Below, one piece after another: positions 52,603 to 60,357 of a stretch of DNA of 64,000 nucleotides (positions are counted from its first letter, which is position 1; every line of letters begins with the position of its first letter). Source of the DNA: Tissierella sp. (GTDB lineage: Bacteria > Bacillota > Clostridia > Tissierellales > Tissierellaceae); NCBI RefSeq assembly GCF_031460495.1, contig NZ_JAVKTS010000001.1:310001-374000 (forward strand). Reading direction: 5' to 3'. The notes beneath the pieces are model-generated. The model was given only the letters and a program-made list of their open reading frames with translations, ran no database searches and was not told where the DNA came from. Made by a program: the position numbers and the translations under genes.

Positions 52603-53028
52603 CTAATAATTATCTTCTTTGCAACAATTTGGGCAAACACCCTTGAAATATATATCTTTACTATCAATCTTGAAGTAATCCAAATCCTTTGAGTTAAAGG
52701 AATCTATATTTATTTCAAAATCATATATATTTCCACAAGATTGACATTTAAAATGTCCATGGTTATTTGTCACTATATCATATCTAGTTTCATTATCCTC
52801 TATGTTGATGATCTTGACTAAATTAGCTTCAATCAATGTTTTTAATGTATTGTAAATAGTAGTTTTTGATAAGCTAGGTATTTCCTTGTGAAGATCATTG
52901 TAAATTTGATCTACAGTAGGGTGACATCTATTATTAGTCATATACTCCAACACCTTTAGTCTCTGGTGTGAAAGACGAATGTTTTTATTTTTCAATTCCT
53001 GTGATAAATTTTCAAAAGTAGTTTTCAA
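52603..53028 (-). CDS. perR: PerR-type Fur-family peroxide regulator
   Basis: The 141-residue protein has an N-terminal winged helix (RLSHQRLKVLEYMTNNRCHPTVDQIYNDL), the metal-site residues NNHGHFKCQSCGNIYDF and the second Cys pair CPNCCKE, which form the structural zinc site. PerR senses peroxide by histidine oxidation at its Fe/Mn site. TTG at 53028 is the start, with AAGGA about ten bases upstream. Its promoter spacer contains a TTGTAATTACAA palindrome, and rubrerythrin is the next gene, both as expected for PerR autoregulation. Confidence 0.88.
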   Translation of the reverse strand: MKTTFENLSQELKNKNIRLSHQRLKVLEYMTNNRCHPTVDQIYNDLHKEIPSLSKTTIYNTLKTLIEANLVKIINIEDNETRYDIVTNNHGHFKCQSCGNIYDFEINIDSFNSKDLDYFKIDSKDIYFKGVCPNCCKEDNY

Positions 53029-53087
53029 CTAATTCACATCCTTATTTCATAGATCACTAGACTTAATGAATAATAACTATTACTACT

Positions 53088-53135
53088 TTGTAATGGTTAC
53101 AATCTTATTATAATTGTAATTACAAAATATGTCAA
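53088..53135 (-). promoter_or_regulatory. perR-rbr promoter with PerR/Fur-type boxes
   Basis: On the minus strand TTGACA (53130-53135), a 17-base spacer and TATAAT (53107-53112) are perfect. The spacer holds a perfect TTGTAATTACAA palindrome (53114-53125), and a second near-palindrome, TTGTAATGGTTACAA (53088-53102), lies at the start site. This fits binding by the PerR encoded directly downstream. Confidence 0.85.
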
Positions 53136-53286
53136 GTAAAAAATTAATTAATTTTTGAATAAGGAATTATCACCTTCATAGGATATAATAGAGAGGATAT
53201 AAATTTTATGAAAATGTATTAGGATAGATTTAATTATGGTGTATAATAGTAATATGCAAAAAAATATAATAATGGAGGGTGATGAG

Positions 53287-53448
53287 GTGACAGATTATAA
53301 ATGCACAGTATGTGGATATATTTACAGACCTGAAAGAGGAGATAAAGTTCATGATATAGAGCCTATGACAAGTTTCGAAGATTTGCCAGATGATTGGAAA
53401 TGTCCTACTTGTAATCAGTCTAAAATGGCTTTTGAAGAGAAAAAATAA
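53287..53448 (+). CDS. rubredoxin
   Basis: The 53-residue protein has the two rubredoxin knuckles [10 protein letters not shown] and [10 protein letters not shown], with LPDDW between. GTG 53287 is chosen because GGAGG lies eight bases before it and the product is then exactly rubredoxin-sized; an earlier ATG at 53236 would add a spurious tail. Rubredoxin carries single electrons to rubrerythrin and other acceptors. It is divergent from the perR-rbr operon, so the three form one oxidative-stress neighbourhood. The sequence [11 protein letters not shown] replaces the usual GTxFEDLPxDW. Confidence 0.92.
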   Translation: MTDYKCTVCGYIYRPERGDKVHDIEPMTSFEDLPDDWKCPTCNQSKMAFEEKK

Positions 53449-53493
53449 AGAGTTTATAATAGATTAATTAATATGATATAAGGGGGCAAATTA

Positions 53494-54339
53494 GTGGATA
53501 CTATTTTTTTAATTATAAAATCAGCGATATTGGGTATTGTAGAAGGTTTAACAGAATTTTTGCCAGTTTCTTCAACGGGGCATTTAGTTATTTTTCAAAA
53601 CTTATTAAAGTTTGAGGTAACAACCCCTAAATATGTGGAAATGTATACATATGTAATACAATTAGGAGCTATATTAGCAGTAATTATTCTATATTGGAAG
53701 AAAATAAAAGATACTCTTCTAAATTTCTTTCCACAAAAAGTAGGATATGAAAAATCCGGATTTAAGTTTTGGTTTATGATATTTATTGCTTGTATTCCTG
53801 GAGGTGTTTTTGGGATATTGCTAGATGATTTAGCGGACAAATACCTATTTAGCCCTATTCCTATTGCAATAACCTTATTCTTTGGTGGTATATGGATGAT
53901 GTATGCTGAAAAGAGATTTAGAAGCAATAAAATAAAGAGTAAAGAATTAAATGTTACTGCCAAGCAAGCAATAATAGTTGGTCTGTTTCAATGTTTAGCT
54001 ATAATCCCAGGGATGTCCAGATCTGCTTCTACAATAATAGGTGGATGGGTATCAGGACTTTCAACTGTGGCTGCTGCTGAGTTTTCTTTCTTTTTAGCAA
54101 TTCCCGTAATGGTAGGTATGAGCTTTTTAAAGATATTAAAAATTGGGGGAATAGGTGTCCTTACTTTGGCAGAGATTATTTCTTTAGCTGTAGGATTTAT
54201 TGTATCCTTTATAGTAGCTTTAATCGTAATAAATAAGTTTATTTCTTATTTAAAGAAAAAGCCTATGAAGATATTTGCCATATATAGAATGATATTTGCA
54301 GTTATAGTATTGATAGCAGGATTTGCAGGAATGTTTTAG
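53494..54339 (+). CDS. uppP: undecaprenyl-diphosphatase (UppP/BacA)
   Basis: The 281-residue membrane enzyme shows the family motifs EGLTEFLPVSSTGHL (residues 17-31), with the catalytic Glu and Ser/Thr, and PGMSRSAST (about 173-181), with the catalytic Arg. About eight hydrophobic helices are visible. It dephosphorylates undecaprenyl diphosphate outside the membrane for cell-wall lipid recycling and gives bacitracin tolerance. GTG 53494 has GGGGG ahead. It follows rubredoxin by 45 bases, perhaps by chance. Confidence 0.96.
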   Translation: MDTIFLIIKSAILGIVEGLTEFLPVSSTGHLVIFQNLLKFEVTTPKYVEMYTYVIQLGAILAVIILYWKKIKDTLLNFFPQKVGYEKSGFKFWFMIFIACIPGGVFGILLDDLADKYLFSPIPIAITLFFGGIWMMYAEKRFRSNKIKSKELNVTAKQAIIVGLFQCLAIIPGMSRSASTIIGGWVSGLSTVAAAEFSFFLAIPVMVGMSFLKILKIGGIGVLTLAEIISLAVGFIVSFIVALIVINKFISYLKKKPMKIFAIYRMIFAVIVLIAGFAGMF

Positions 54340-54358
54340 TAAAGATTTTCTTATTTAG

Positions 54359-54401
54359 AAAAAGATGATGATTTCCATTTGAAGGGAATCATCATCTTTT
54401 T
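54359..54401. terminator. bidirectional terminator between uppP and DegV genes
   Basis: A stem of 14 bases (AAAAGATGATGATT with AATCATCATCTTTT) with further inner pairing and A/T ends lies between convergent genes. Confidence 0.85.
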
Positions 54402-54404
54402 AAA

Positions 54405-55256
54405 TTACTTTGTTTCAAAGGCTATACCTAGAGTGTTTGGTCCACAATGACAGGATATCGTACAACTTGCCATAGTTACATAAATTTCTTTGAAATTTGT
54501 GCATTCTAGTATTGTCTTTTTTGCAAGGTCAATATAGCTAGAATCTATTCCAGAATGGACTAAAAACATATAATCCTCGTTAATGTTAGTATATTCCGAG
54601 AGTTTGTCTTTGATATATTTGACTATAACCTTATCCAAGGTTCCTCTATATTTATTTCCTACATTCATAGAACCAGATCCGTTATCTACATTAATGACAG
54701 GCTTTATTTTCAATAAGTTTGATCCAAGGGATGAAATCTTTGAACAACGACCACCAGCATATAAAAAATCCAAAGTGTCTAGTACGAAACTCATATGTAT
54801 TTTTCCTCTATGACCCTGTAGCTCATCACTAATTTCTTTTGCAGAAAGTCCCTTTTCTATTAAATCTGCAGCCTTTAATACTAAAAGTCCAGATCCAGTA
54901 GAAAGGTTTTGTGAATCTATTGGATAAACTCCCTTAAGTTCATTTGCTGCTAAACAACAATTATTATATCCACTAGTAAGTGAGCTGCTTAGATTGATAT
55001 GTACTATTTCATAACCTTCATCCACAAAAGGTTTAAAATAATTGTAATACTCTGCTACATTTATGGCTGAAGTTGTTGGCAATATTTTCTTCTCATAATA
55101 TGTATTGAAGATATCATTAGGTGCAATATCTACATTATCTTTGTAACTCTTACCATCTAGAAGAATGGCATAAGGGCAACGGATGATATTATAATGCTGG
55201 GTTAATTCATGATTCAAATCGCATGTGCTATCAGCACTTAATATAATTTTTTTCAT
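54405..55256 (-). CDS. DegV-family fatty-acid-binding protein
   Basis: The 283-residue protein shows the DegV pattern: IILSADSTCDLNHEL at the N terminus, LPTTSAINVAEYYNYF in the substrate groove, VHINLSSSLTSGYNN and IDSQNLSTGSGLLVLKAADLI. Family members (FakB) present fatty acids to the FakA kinase for phospholipid synthesis. No fakA gene is nearby. AAAGGA lies eight bases before the ATG on the minus strand. Assignment to the family is firm; a FakB role is likely but not proven. Confidence 0.9.
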   Translation of the reverse strand: MKKIILSADSTCDLNHELTQHYNIIRCPYAILLDGKSYKDNVDIAPNDIFNTYYEKKILPTTSAINVAEYYNYFKPFVDEGYEIVHINLSSSLTSGYNNCCLAANELKGVYPIDSQNLSTGSGLLVLKAADLIEKGLSAKEISDELQGHRGKIHMSFVLDTLDFLYAGGRCSKISSLGSNLLKIKPVINVDNGSGSMNVGNKYRGTLDKVIVKYIKDKLSEYTNINEDYMFLVHSGIDSSYIDLAKKTILECTNFKEIYVTMASCTISCHCGPNTLGIAFETK

Positions 55257-55482
55257 TTTAATTATCCTTTCCTAAAACCTGACATATATTTTTCACTTGC
55301 ATTAATATCTATAAATTAAGATTATTATATAAAGACAATAATATCGAAAATCATAAATTTTGTCAATTTGTCATAGAATTAGAAATACGGATTTAAGGAC
55401 AACAATATGGTATAATACATAATAAATATAGAAGAGAGATTATTAATTTCTGTGAGCTATAAATATTGTAGGCACAAGGGAG

Positions 55483-56721
55483 TTGATTAAAATTAGAATT
55501 AGTGATTTTGCTAAAAAACACAAGGTAACTCAAGATACTATTAGACATTACTTAGATATGGGCCTTTTAGTGACTAAAAAGGTGGGGGCTCATTATAGAT
55601 TTACAGAATCAGATAGCAAAGAGATTGAAAAGATTATGGAGCTGAAACAGTTAGATTTTTCTTTACAGCAAATTCAAGAGATACTATGTTTCCGAAGGCT
55701 AGTGGGTGAACAAACAGAGGAATATAGGAAATATTGCATTTCAGTATTAGAAAATAAGCGAGAGCAAATTGAAAAAGAACAGCAAAGATTCAAGGAAATA
55801 GATCACGAATTAAATAATAGAATAATTAAATTTAAAGCAGCAAAAGCAGAAGGAAAAGAAAATTTGGGTTTACCAATGGCTTCTATGGATATATTATGCT
55901 GTCCTGATTGTAAAGGAATATTAAATATATACAATGGGACCATAGAAAAGAATATGATTATAGATGCAAATGTTAGGTGTGTATGTGACTATACTGCTAT
56001 TATTGAGAATGGTATTTACATAGAAGAAAGTGCTGTAAGGGAAAAGACTATGAATGGCAAAGCAATGCCTTCCAAGAAGGAGTATTTAGATGCAGCTTCC
56101 CATAAGTTCATCAACTTTTATTATGATGGAATGGCTATGCTAATAGAAAATATTGAAAAATATAGTAAAGGACCGAAGTACATTTTAGAAATAGAAAATT
56201 GTGTTGGTAATTTCTTAATGCAATATATTAACTATTTGCCAAATGATGCTAGATATATTCTAGTAGATAATGATATAAATAGAATAGCTAAGTTGAAAAA
56301 TAACTTGGAATTAGAATTTAATCATAATAATTTTATCTTCTTTTGCTGTGATATTGATAGATTACCAATTGTAAACTCATCACTTGATTTAATAATTGAT
56401 CATTGGATGACTAAAAATTATGGGCTATTAAATAAAAAATTCTTGCCTAAAGTCTATTCACCTTTGTTAAAGAAGGAGGGAATCTTAGTAGGAATTTATC
56501 CGTATTTTGACATAAAGTCAAAGGATTATTATAGTCTGCCTATAGAAACTAGAGAGTATTATAATAGAGATAAATTACTGGAGAAATTGGATGATTTAGA
56601 CTATATTAGAACAGAAGTTGAAACTATTGGACCAATAATTGAGAATAATCCTTATAATTTAGATATAAAGGATAAGGAACTATATTGCACTATTTATGCT
56701 GGACAAAAAAAGGAGAAATAA
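55483..56721 (+). CDS. MerR-type DNA-binding domain fused to zinc ribbon and methyltransferase-like domain
   Basis: The 412-residue protein has three parts. Residues 1-120 form a MerR winged helix (ISDFAKKHKVTQDTIRHYLDMGLL) with its dimerising coiled coil. Residues 140-185 hold a four-Cys zinc ribbon (ILCCPDCKG and VRCVCDY). Residues 200-400 resemble a class I methyltransferase fold (YILEIENCVGNFLMQYI, ARYILVDNDINR, CCDIDRLPIVNSSLDLIIDHW) with a weakened glycine loop. It may be a regulator whose ligand domain derives from an rRNA/UbiE-like methyltransferase. The TTG at 55483 abuts the AAGGGAG site; an ATT at 55492, nine bases after it, would give the usual MRISDFAKK-type N terminus. True start is uncertain. 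Confidence 0.78.
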   Translation: MIKIRISDFAKKHKVTQDTIRHYLDMGLLVTKKVGAHYRFTESDSKEIEKIMELKQLDFSLQQIQEILCFRRLVGEQTEEYRKYCISVLENKREQIEKEQQRFKEIDHELNNRIIKFKAAKAEGKENLGLPMASMDILCCPDCKGILNIYNGTIEKNMIIDANVRCVCDYTAIIENGIYIEESAVREKTMNGKAMPSKKEYLDAASHKFINFYYDGMAMLIENIEKYSKGPKYILEIENCVGNFLMQYINYLPNDARYILVDNDINRIAKLKNNLELEFNHNNFIFFCCDIDRLPIVNSSLDLIIDHWMTKNYGLLNKKFLPKVYSPLLKKEGILVGIYPYFDIKSKDYYSLPIETREYYNRDKLLEKLDDLDYIRTEVETIGPIIENNPYNLDIKDKELYCTIYAGQKKEK

Positions 56722-56741
56722 AAAACAATAAGTCGCTATTA

Positions 56742-56788
56742 CAAAGCATCGGAAGTCTTGGGTATACCCCAGATTTTTTGATGCTTTG
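56742..56788 (+). terminator. hairpin after MerR-fusion gene
   Basis: An outer stem (CAAAGCATC with GATGCTTTG), an inner GGG/CCC stem and a TATA loop lie 20 bases after the stop codon. Confidence 0.65.
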
Positions 56789-56812
56789 CTTAATTTAATG
56801 GTAAATACAAAG

Positions 56813-56843
56813 TTGACATAGGCCTATGGCGAGAATATATAAT
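56813..56843 (+). promoter_or_regulatory. promoter with palindrome upstream of the FMN/FAD reductase gene
   Basis: TTGACA at 56813-56818 is followed by TATATA at 56836 (17-base spacer) or TATAAT at 56838 (19). A perfect CATAGGCCTATG palindrome (56817-56828) overlaps the -35 box and could be an operator, for example for the MerR-type protein encoded just upstream. Confidence 0.65.
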
Positions 56844-56895
56844 GTGATTACAGTATATTGTTAGTTTAATAACAAACTAAAAAGGAGGATTAAGT

Positions 56896-58692
56896 ATGAA
56901 ATTTAATTGGAAAAAATCAATTACTTTGCTACTGTGCTTTGTACTTATGATAAGCTTAGCTGCTTGTGCAAAAGAAACTACAAATGAAGTACCAAATGGA
57001 TCAGGTACTTATAAAGCAGGTAGCTATACAGGTGTTGGAAAAGGAAACAATGGAGATGTAAAGGTGGAAGTAGTATTTGATGAAAATTCAATAGTATCAG
57101 TAAAAGTCTTAGAACATGCTGAAACAGATGGAATTAGTAATGCACCTATTGATCGTATTCCTACAGAAATTGTAGAGAATCAAACCCTAGCTGTTGATGT
57201 AATAGCAGGTGCTACAAATACATCTAATGCTATACTTTTAGCTGTAGAGGATTGCGTTAAGCAAGCAGGTGGAAATGTAGATTCCCTTAAGCTAGCTACT
57301 GATAAAAAAGATGATAATAAAACTGAGACTGAAATGTCAACAGATGTAGTTGTAATAGGTGGGGGAGGAACTGGTCTTGCTGCAGCTGCTTCAGCTCATG
57401 AACATGGTGCTGATGTTATTGTATTAGAGAAGCTGGCAACAGTAGGTGGTTCTACTGCATTATCAGGTGGTGGTATTTCTGCAACTGGTACTCGTTTCCA
57501 AAAGGAATTAGGCATTGAAGATTCCAAAGAATCTTGGATGAGTTTGTGGAAAGAAAGACAAAGTACTAGCAATCCTAATGGTAAATATCCTGATTATGAT
57601 GTAGTAGATACTTTCATGGATGAAGCAATAGTAACTACACATTGGTTAGTGGATTATATAAAACATGCATATACAAAGATTGAAGGATTTGGATTTGACC
57701 CTGTAGCTCGTTTGCATTTTCCTGAAAAAGGTGGAGCTGATGTAACTAACAATATTGAAAAGTTTATTAGCGCTGAAGGAGTACAAATTCTTACAGAAAC
57801 TCCAGCTACTGATTTATTAACAGATGATAGTGGAAATGTAATTGGAGTTATTGCTGAAGGTCCAGAAGGAAGAATAAAAATAAATGCTAAAAAGGTAATC
57901 TTAGCTACAGGTGGATTTGCTAAGAACGAAGAGCTATTAGAGCGTTTAGTGCCTCAAATGGCTGGAACAGCTGCTATGAGTGCTGCTTCTGTAGGCAGTA
58001 CAGGAGATGGTATTATAATGGCTGAAAAACTAGGTGCTGCTTTATATGAAGAAGCTTGGGTAATTGGTCTTGGAATGGGAAGCAAGGTTCAAGAGCTAAG
58101 AGGTATTGAGTGGGATAGCACTAAGGTTCTAATCAATGAAAAAGGTGAAAGATTCATGAATGAATCTAGCCATTATGCAATTGTAACAAACAAAGTGTCT
58201 GAGCAAGAACAAGTTTGGATGTTAATAGATTCAAGCGAAGGAAATGCAAAACATGCTGAAGCCTTAAAAGGACTATTACCAAATGATGAAATTGCTACAG
58301 GTGAAACTTTTGAAGAGCTAGCTAAAGCAATGGGAGTATCAGAAGCGAATTTAGTTAATACTATGAAAGCTTTCAATGAAGGAGCTAAAACAGGAAATGA
58401 TGCTTTTGGTAAACCACAAGCAATGATAGTTCCAGTTGAAACAGGATCATATTATGCAGTAAAATTTTATCCTAAGACTATGGGTACTTTTGGTGGCGTA
58501 AAAACTAATGAAAACTATCAAGTCTTAAAGGCAGATGGTTCCGTAATTAACAATCTATACGCAGGTGGAGAAGTAGCAAATAAAGTACTATACAACCAAG
58601 TATATATGTCAGGAAGTGCAGTTCAGTTTGCATTGACAAGTGGTCGTTTAGCTGGAGAGCATGCTGCAAAGGCAGTATTAGCTGGAAACTAA
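56896..58692 (+). CDS. secreted FMN-binding/FAD-dependent fumarate-reductase-like lipoprotein
   Basis: The 598-residue protein has a lipoprotein signal (LLLCFVLMISLAACAKE) and an FMN-binding domain (about residues 35-120) whose DVIAGATNTS matches the site where ApbE attaches FMN covalently to threonine. A fumarate reductase/urocanate reductase-like FAD domain follows (VVVIGGGGTGLAAAASAHEHGADVIVLEK, GGSTALSGGGISATG) and ends YNQVYMSGSAVQFALTSGRLAGEHAAKA. It belongs to the family of extracellular flavin reductases that pass electrons to fumarate, urocanate, methacrylate or other acceptors in anaerobes. Signal, promoter and monocistronic layout are clear. Which acceptor it uses is unknown. Confidence 0.9.
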   Translation: MKFNWKKSITLLLCFVLMISLAACAKETTNEVPNGSGTYKAGSYTGVGKGNNGDVKVEVVFDENSIVSVKVLEHAETDGISNAPIDRIPTEIVENQTLAVDVIAGATNTSNAILLAVEDCVKQAGGNVDSLKLATDKKDDNKTETEMSTDVVVIGGGGTGLAAAASAHEHGADVIVLEKLATVGGSTALSGGGISATGTRFQKELGIEDSKESWMSLWKERQSTSNPNGKYPDYDVVDTFMDEAIVTTHWLVDYIKHAYTKIEGFGFDPVARLHFPEKGGADVTNNIEKFISAEGVQILTETPATDLLTDDSGNVIGVIAEGPEGRIKINAKKVILATGGFAKNEELLERLVPQMAGTAAMSAASVGSTGDGIIMAEKLGAALYEEAWVIGLGMGSKVQELRGIEWDSTKVLINEKGERFMNESSHYAIVTNKVSEQEQVWMLIDSSEGNAKHAEALKGLLPNDEIATGETFEELAKAMGVSEANLVNTMKAFNEGAKTGNDAFGKPQAMIVPVETGSYYAVKFYPKTMGTFGGVKTNENYQVLKADGSVINNLYAGGEVANKVLYNQVYMSGSAVQFALTSGRLAGEHAAKAVLAGN

Positions 58693-58715
58693 AATATAAA
58701 TATAAAGATAAATAA

Positions 58716-58748
58716 AAAATAACTAAAGCTTTAGGGCTTTAGTTATTT
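58716..58748. terminator. bidirectional terminator
   Basis: A 14-base stem (AAAATAACTAAAGC with GCTTTAGTTATTTT) and short loop lie between the convergent reductase and MATE genes. Confidence 0.85.
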
Positions 58749-58783
58749 TTATATTAATTAAGATATCTTGAAGATTTTTATAC

Positions 58784-60166
58784 TTAATCTATTAATCCTT
58801 TTTTAGTCCATTTTCCTTTTCTATAAAAGATAGTAGTTATAATGGATCCTAGGGTCCAAGAAACCAATAGAGAAATAAAGGTTGATTCAGGCCTTCCAGT
58901 AGGATAAAGATCACTTCTTGTTAAATAAGCAAGAGTGTAAGCAACAGGTACTCTAATGACAACAGTAGTAATAAGGGAAATCCACATAGGAGTTAATGTA
59001 TCTCCTGCCCCTCTCATAACACCAGCTAAACTTTGAGTTACAGCCATTGCAATATAACCTACAGCGAGAATTCTCAACATTCTCATACTCAAATCAATTA
59101 ATTCCGTAGTATCTGTAAAGATGCCTATTAAATATCTACCGAAAATTAAAATACAGATTGTTATTACAGTAGATACTCCCATGGCAATTAAAGTACCATC
59201 TTTAGCGCCTTGCTTAACTCTATCGATTTTATGAGCACCAATATTTTGCCCAGTATAGGTTGTCATTGCATTTCCAAAAGAAAAATTAGGCATCATGGCA
59301 AATCCATCTACACGCATAACTATTACATTGCAAGCTATAACCATTTCGCCAAAGCTATTTGTTAGTGATTGGACAACTATCATAGCGAGGGAAAATATTG
59401 CCTGTGTTAAGCCTGATGGTAATCCTAGTTTTATAAGTCTTAGTGAAAACTCTTTATCTAATTTAAGTACTGACCAGTTTAGATCAAAGTTATCTTTCAT
59501 TCTAAATAGTTTTACAAGACATAATATAGCTGATACTCCTTGTGCAATAACAGTTGCCAATGCTACTCCAGCAACACCCATGTTAAAGCCAGCAACAAAC
59601 CAAATATCAAGGGCCACATTCAAAACCGTTGAAATAAGTAAAAATATAAGTGCTGATAAAGAATCACCAAGTCCACGGAGAACACCAGCAAAAATATTAT
59701 AGTAAGCAAATCCTGCAATACCTACGAAGAAAATAACTAGATAGTCTGCACACCAATCTATAATGCTTTGTGGTGTCTTGAGAATAGTAAGTAAGGGTCT
59801 GGCAACTATTGGGCCTAGAATCATAATAATTATTGAAGCTATAGCCGTAAGTGATATACATACACCAATAGTATGGGACAACTTTTTCCTATCCTTAGCT
59901 CCAAAATATTGAGCTACCATTATGCTTGCACCTGTAGAGATTCCAACAAATAGAACAAGCAAGAGGTTTAATATAGGAGATGCACTACCAACTGCAGCAA
60001 GGGCATTATCGCCTACATATTTACCAACAATAATAGAATCAGCAGTATTATAAAATTGCTGAGCTATATTGCCGATTAATAGAGGGATTGTAAATTCAGT
60101 GATTCTCTTCCAAGGTGTACCCTCAGTTAAGTCTTTTGGGGCAAATAATTCCTTAAACTTCGCCAT
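58784..60166 (-). CDS. MATE-family efflux pump
   Basis: The 460-residue, twelve-helix protein has the MATE repeats FTIPLLIGNIAQQFYNTADSIIVGKYVG and IKLGLPSGLTQAIFSLAMIVVQSLTN. It belongs to a different branch from the pump at 5309, closer to the MepA/DinF-like group by its start and length. AGGAGG lies before the ATG on the minus strand. Exported substrate unknown. It is divergent from the SOS-box-controlled radical SAM operon; its own promoter region is shared with that palindrome's flank. Confidence 0.92.
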   Translation of the reverse strand: MAKFKELFAPKDLTEGTPWKRITEFTIPLLIGNIAQQFYNTADSIIVGKYVGDNALAAVGSASPILNLLLVLFVGISTGASIMVAQYFGAKDRKKLSHTIGVCISLTAIASIIIMILGPIVARPLLTILKTPQSIIDWCADYLVIFFVGIAGFAYYNIFAGVLRGLGDSLSALIFLLISTVLNVALDIWFVAGFNMGVAGVALATVIAQGVSAILCLVKLFRMKDNFDLNWSVLKLDKEFSLRLIKLGLPSGLTQAIFSLAMIVVQSLTNSFGEMVIACNVIVMRVDGFAMMPNFSFGNAMTTYTGQNIGAHKIDRVKQGAKDGTLIAMGVSTVITICILIFGRYLIGIFTDTTELIDLSMRMLRILAVGYIAMAVTQSLAGVMRGAGDTLTPMWISLITTVVIRVPVAYTLAYLTRSDLYPTGRPESTFISLLVSWTLGSIITTIFYRKGKWTKKGLID

Positions 60167-60280
60167 ATTTTACCTCCTAATTAACTTGATAAACTATAGG
60201 CTATATATTTCGAGCCATGAAAAATATTTTATAATAATTATTATAACTTGTCAATTTATCCTTAAAATAAAAAAGTCTGG

Positions 60281-60327
60281 CACAAATCAAACATATGTTT
60301 GATTTGTGTATTTACTTATGTTATAAT
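60281..60327 (+). promoter_or_regulatory. LexA-type (SOS) box overlapping a sigma-A promoter
   Basis: A perfect 28-base palindrome (60281-60308) contains CAAACATATGTTTG at 60288-60301, which matches 13 of 14 positions of the Firmicutes LexA/DinR consensus CGAACRNRYGTTYG. TTGATT (60299-60304), a 17-base spacer and TATAAT (60322-60327) form the promoter, so LexA bound here would block the -35 box. The next gene is a DNA-metabolism radical SAM protein. Confidence 0.75.
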
Positions 60328-60357
60328 TTTCCTATAATCTTGAATTGGGGTGCAAGT

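Noticed and set aside
60295-60357. ATG 60295 as start of the radical SAM gene
   Set aside because: It lies inside the LexA-like palindrome and upstream of the -10 box, so it would not be in the transcript; ATG 60358 has a proper ribosome site.
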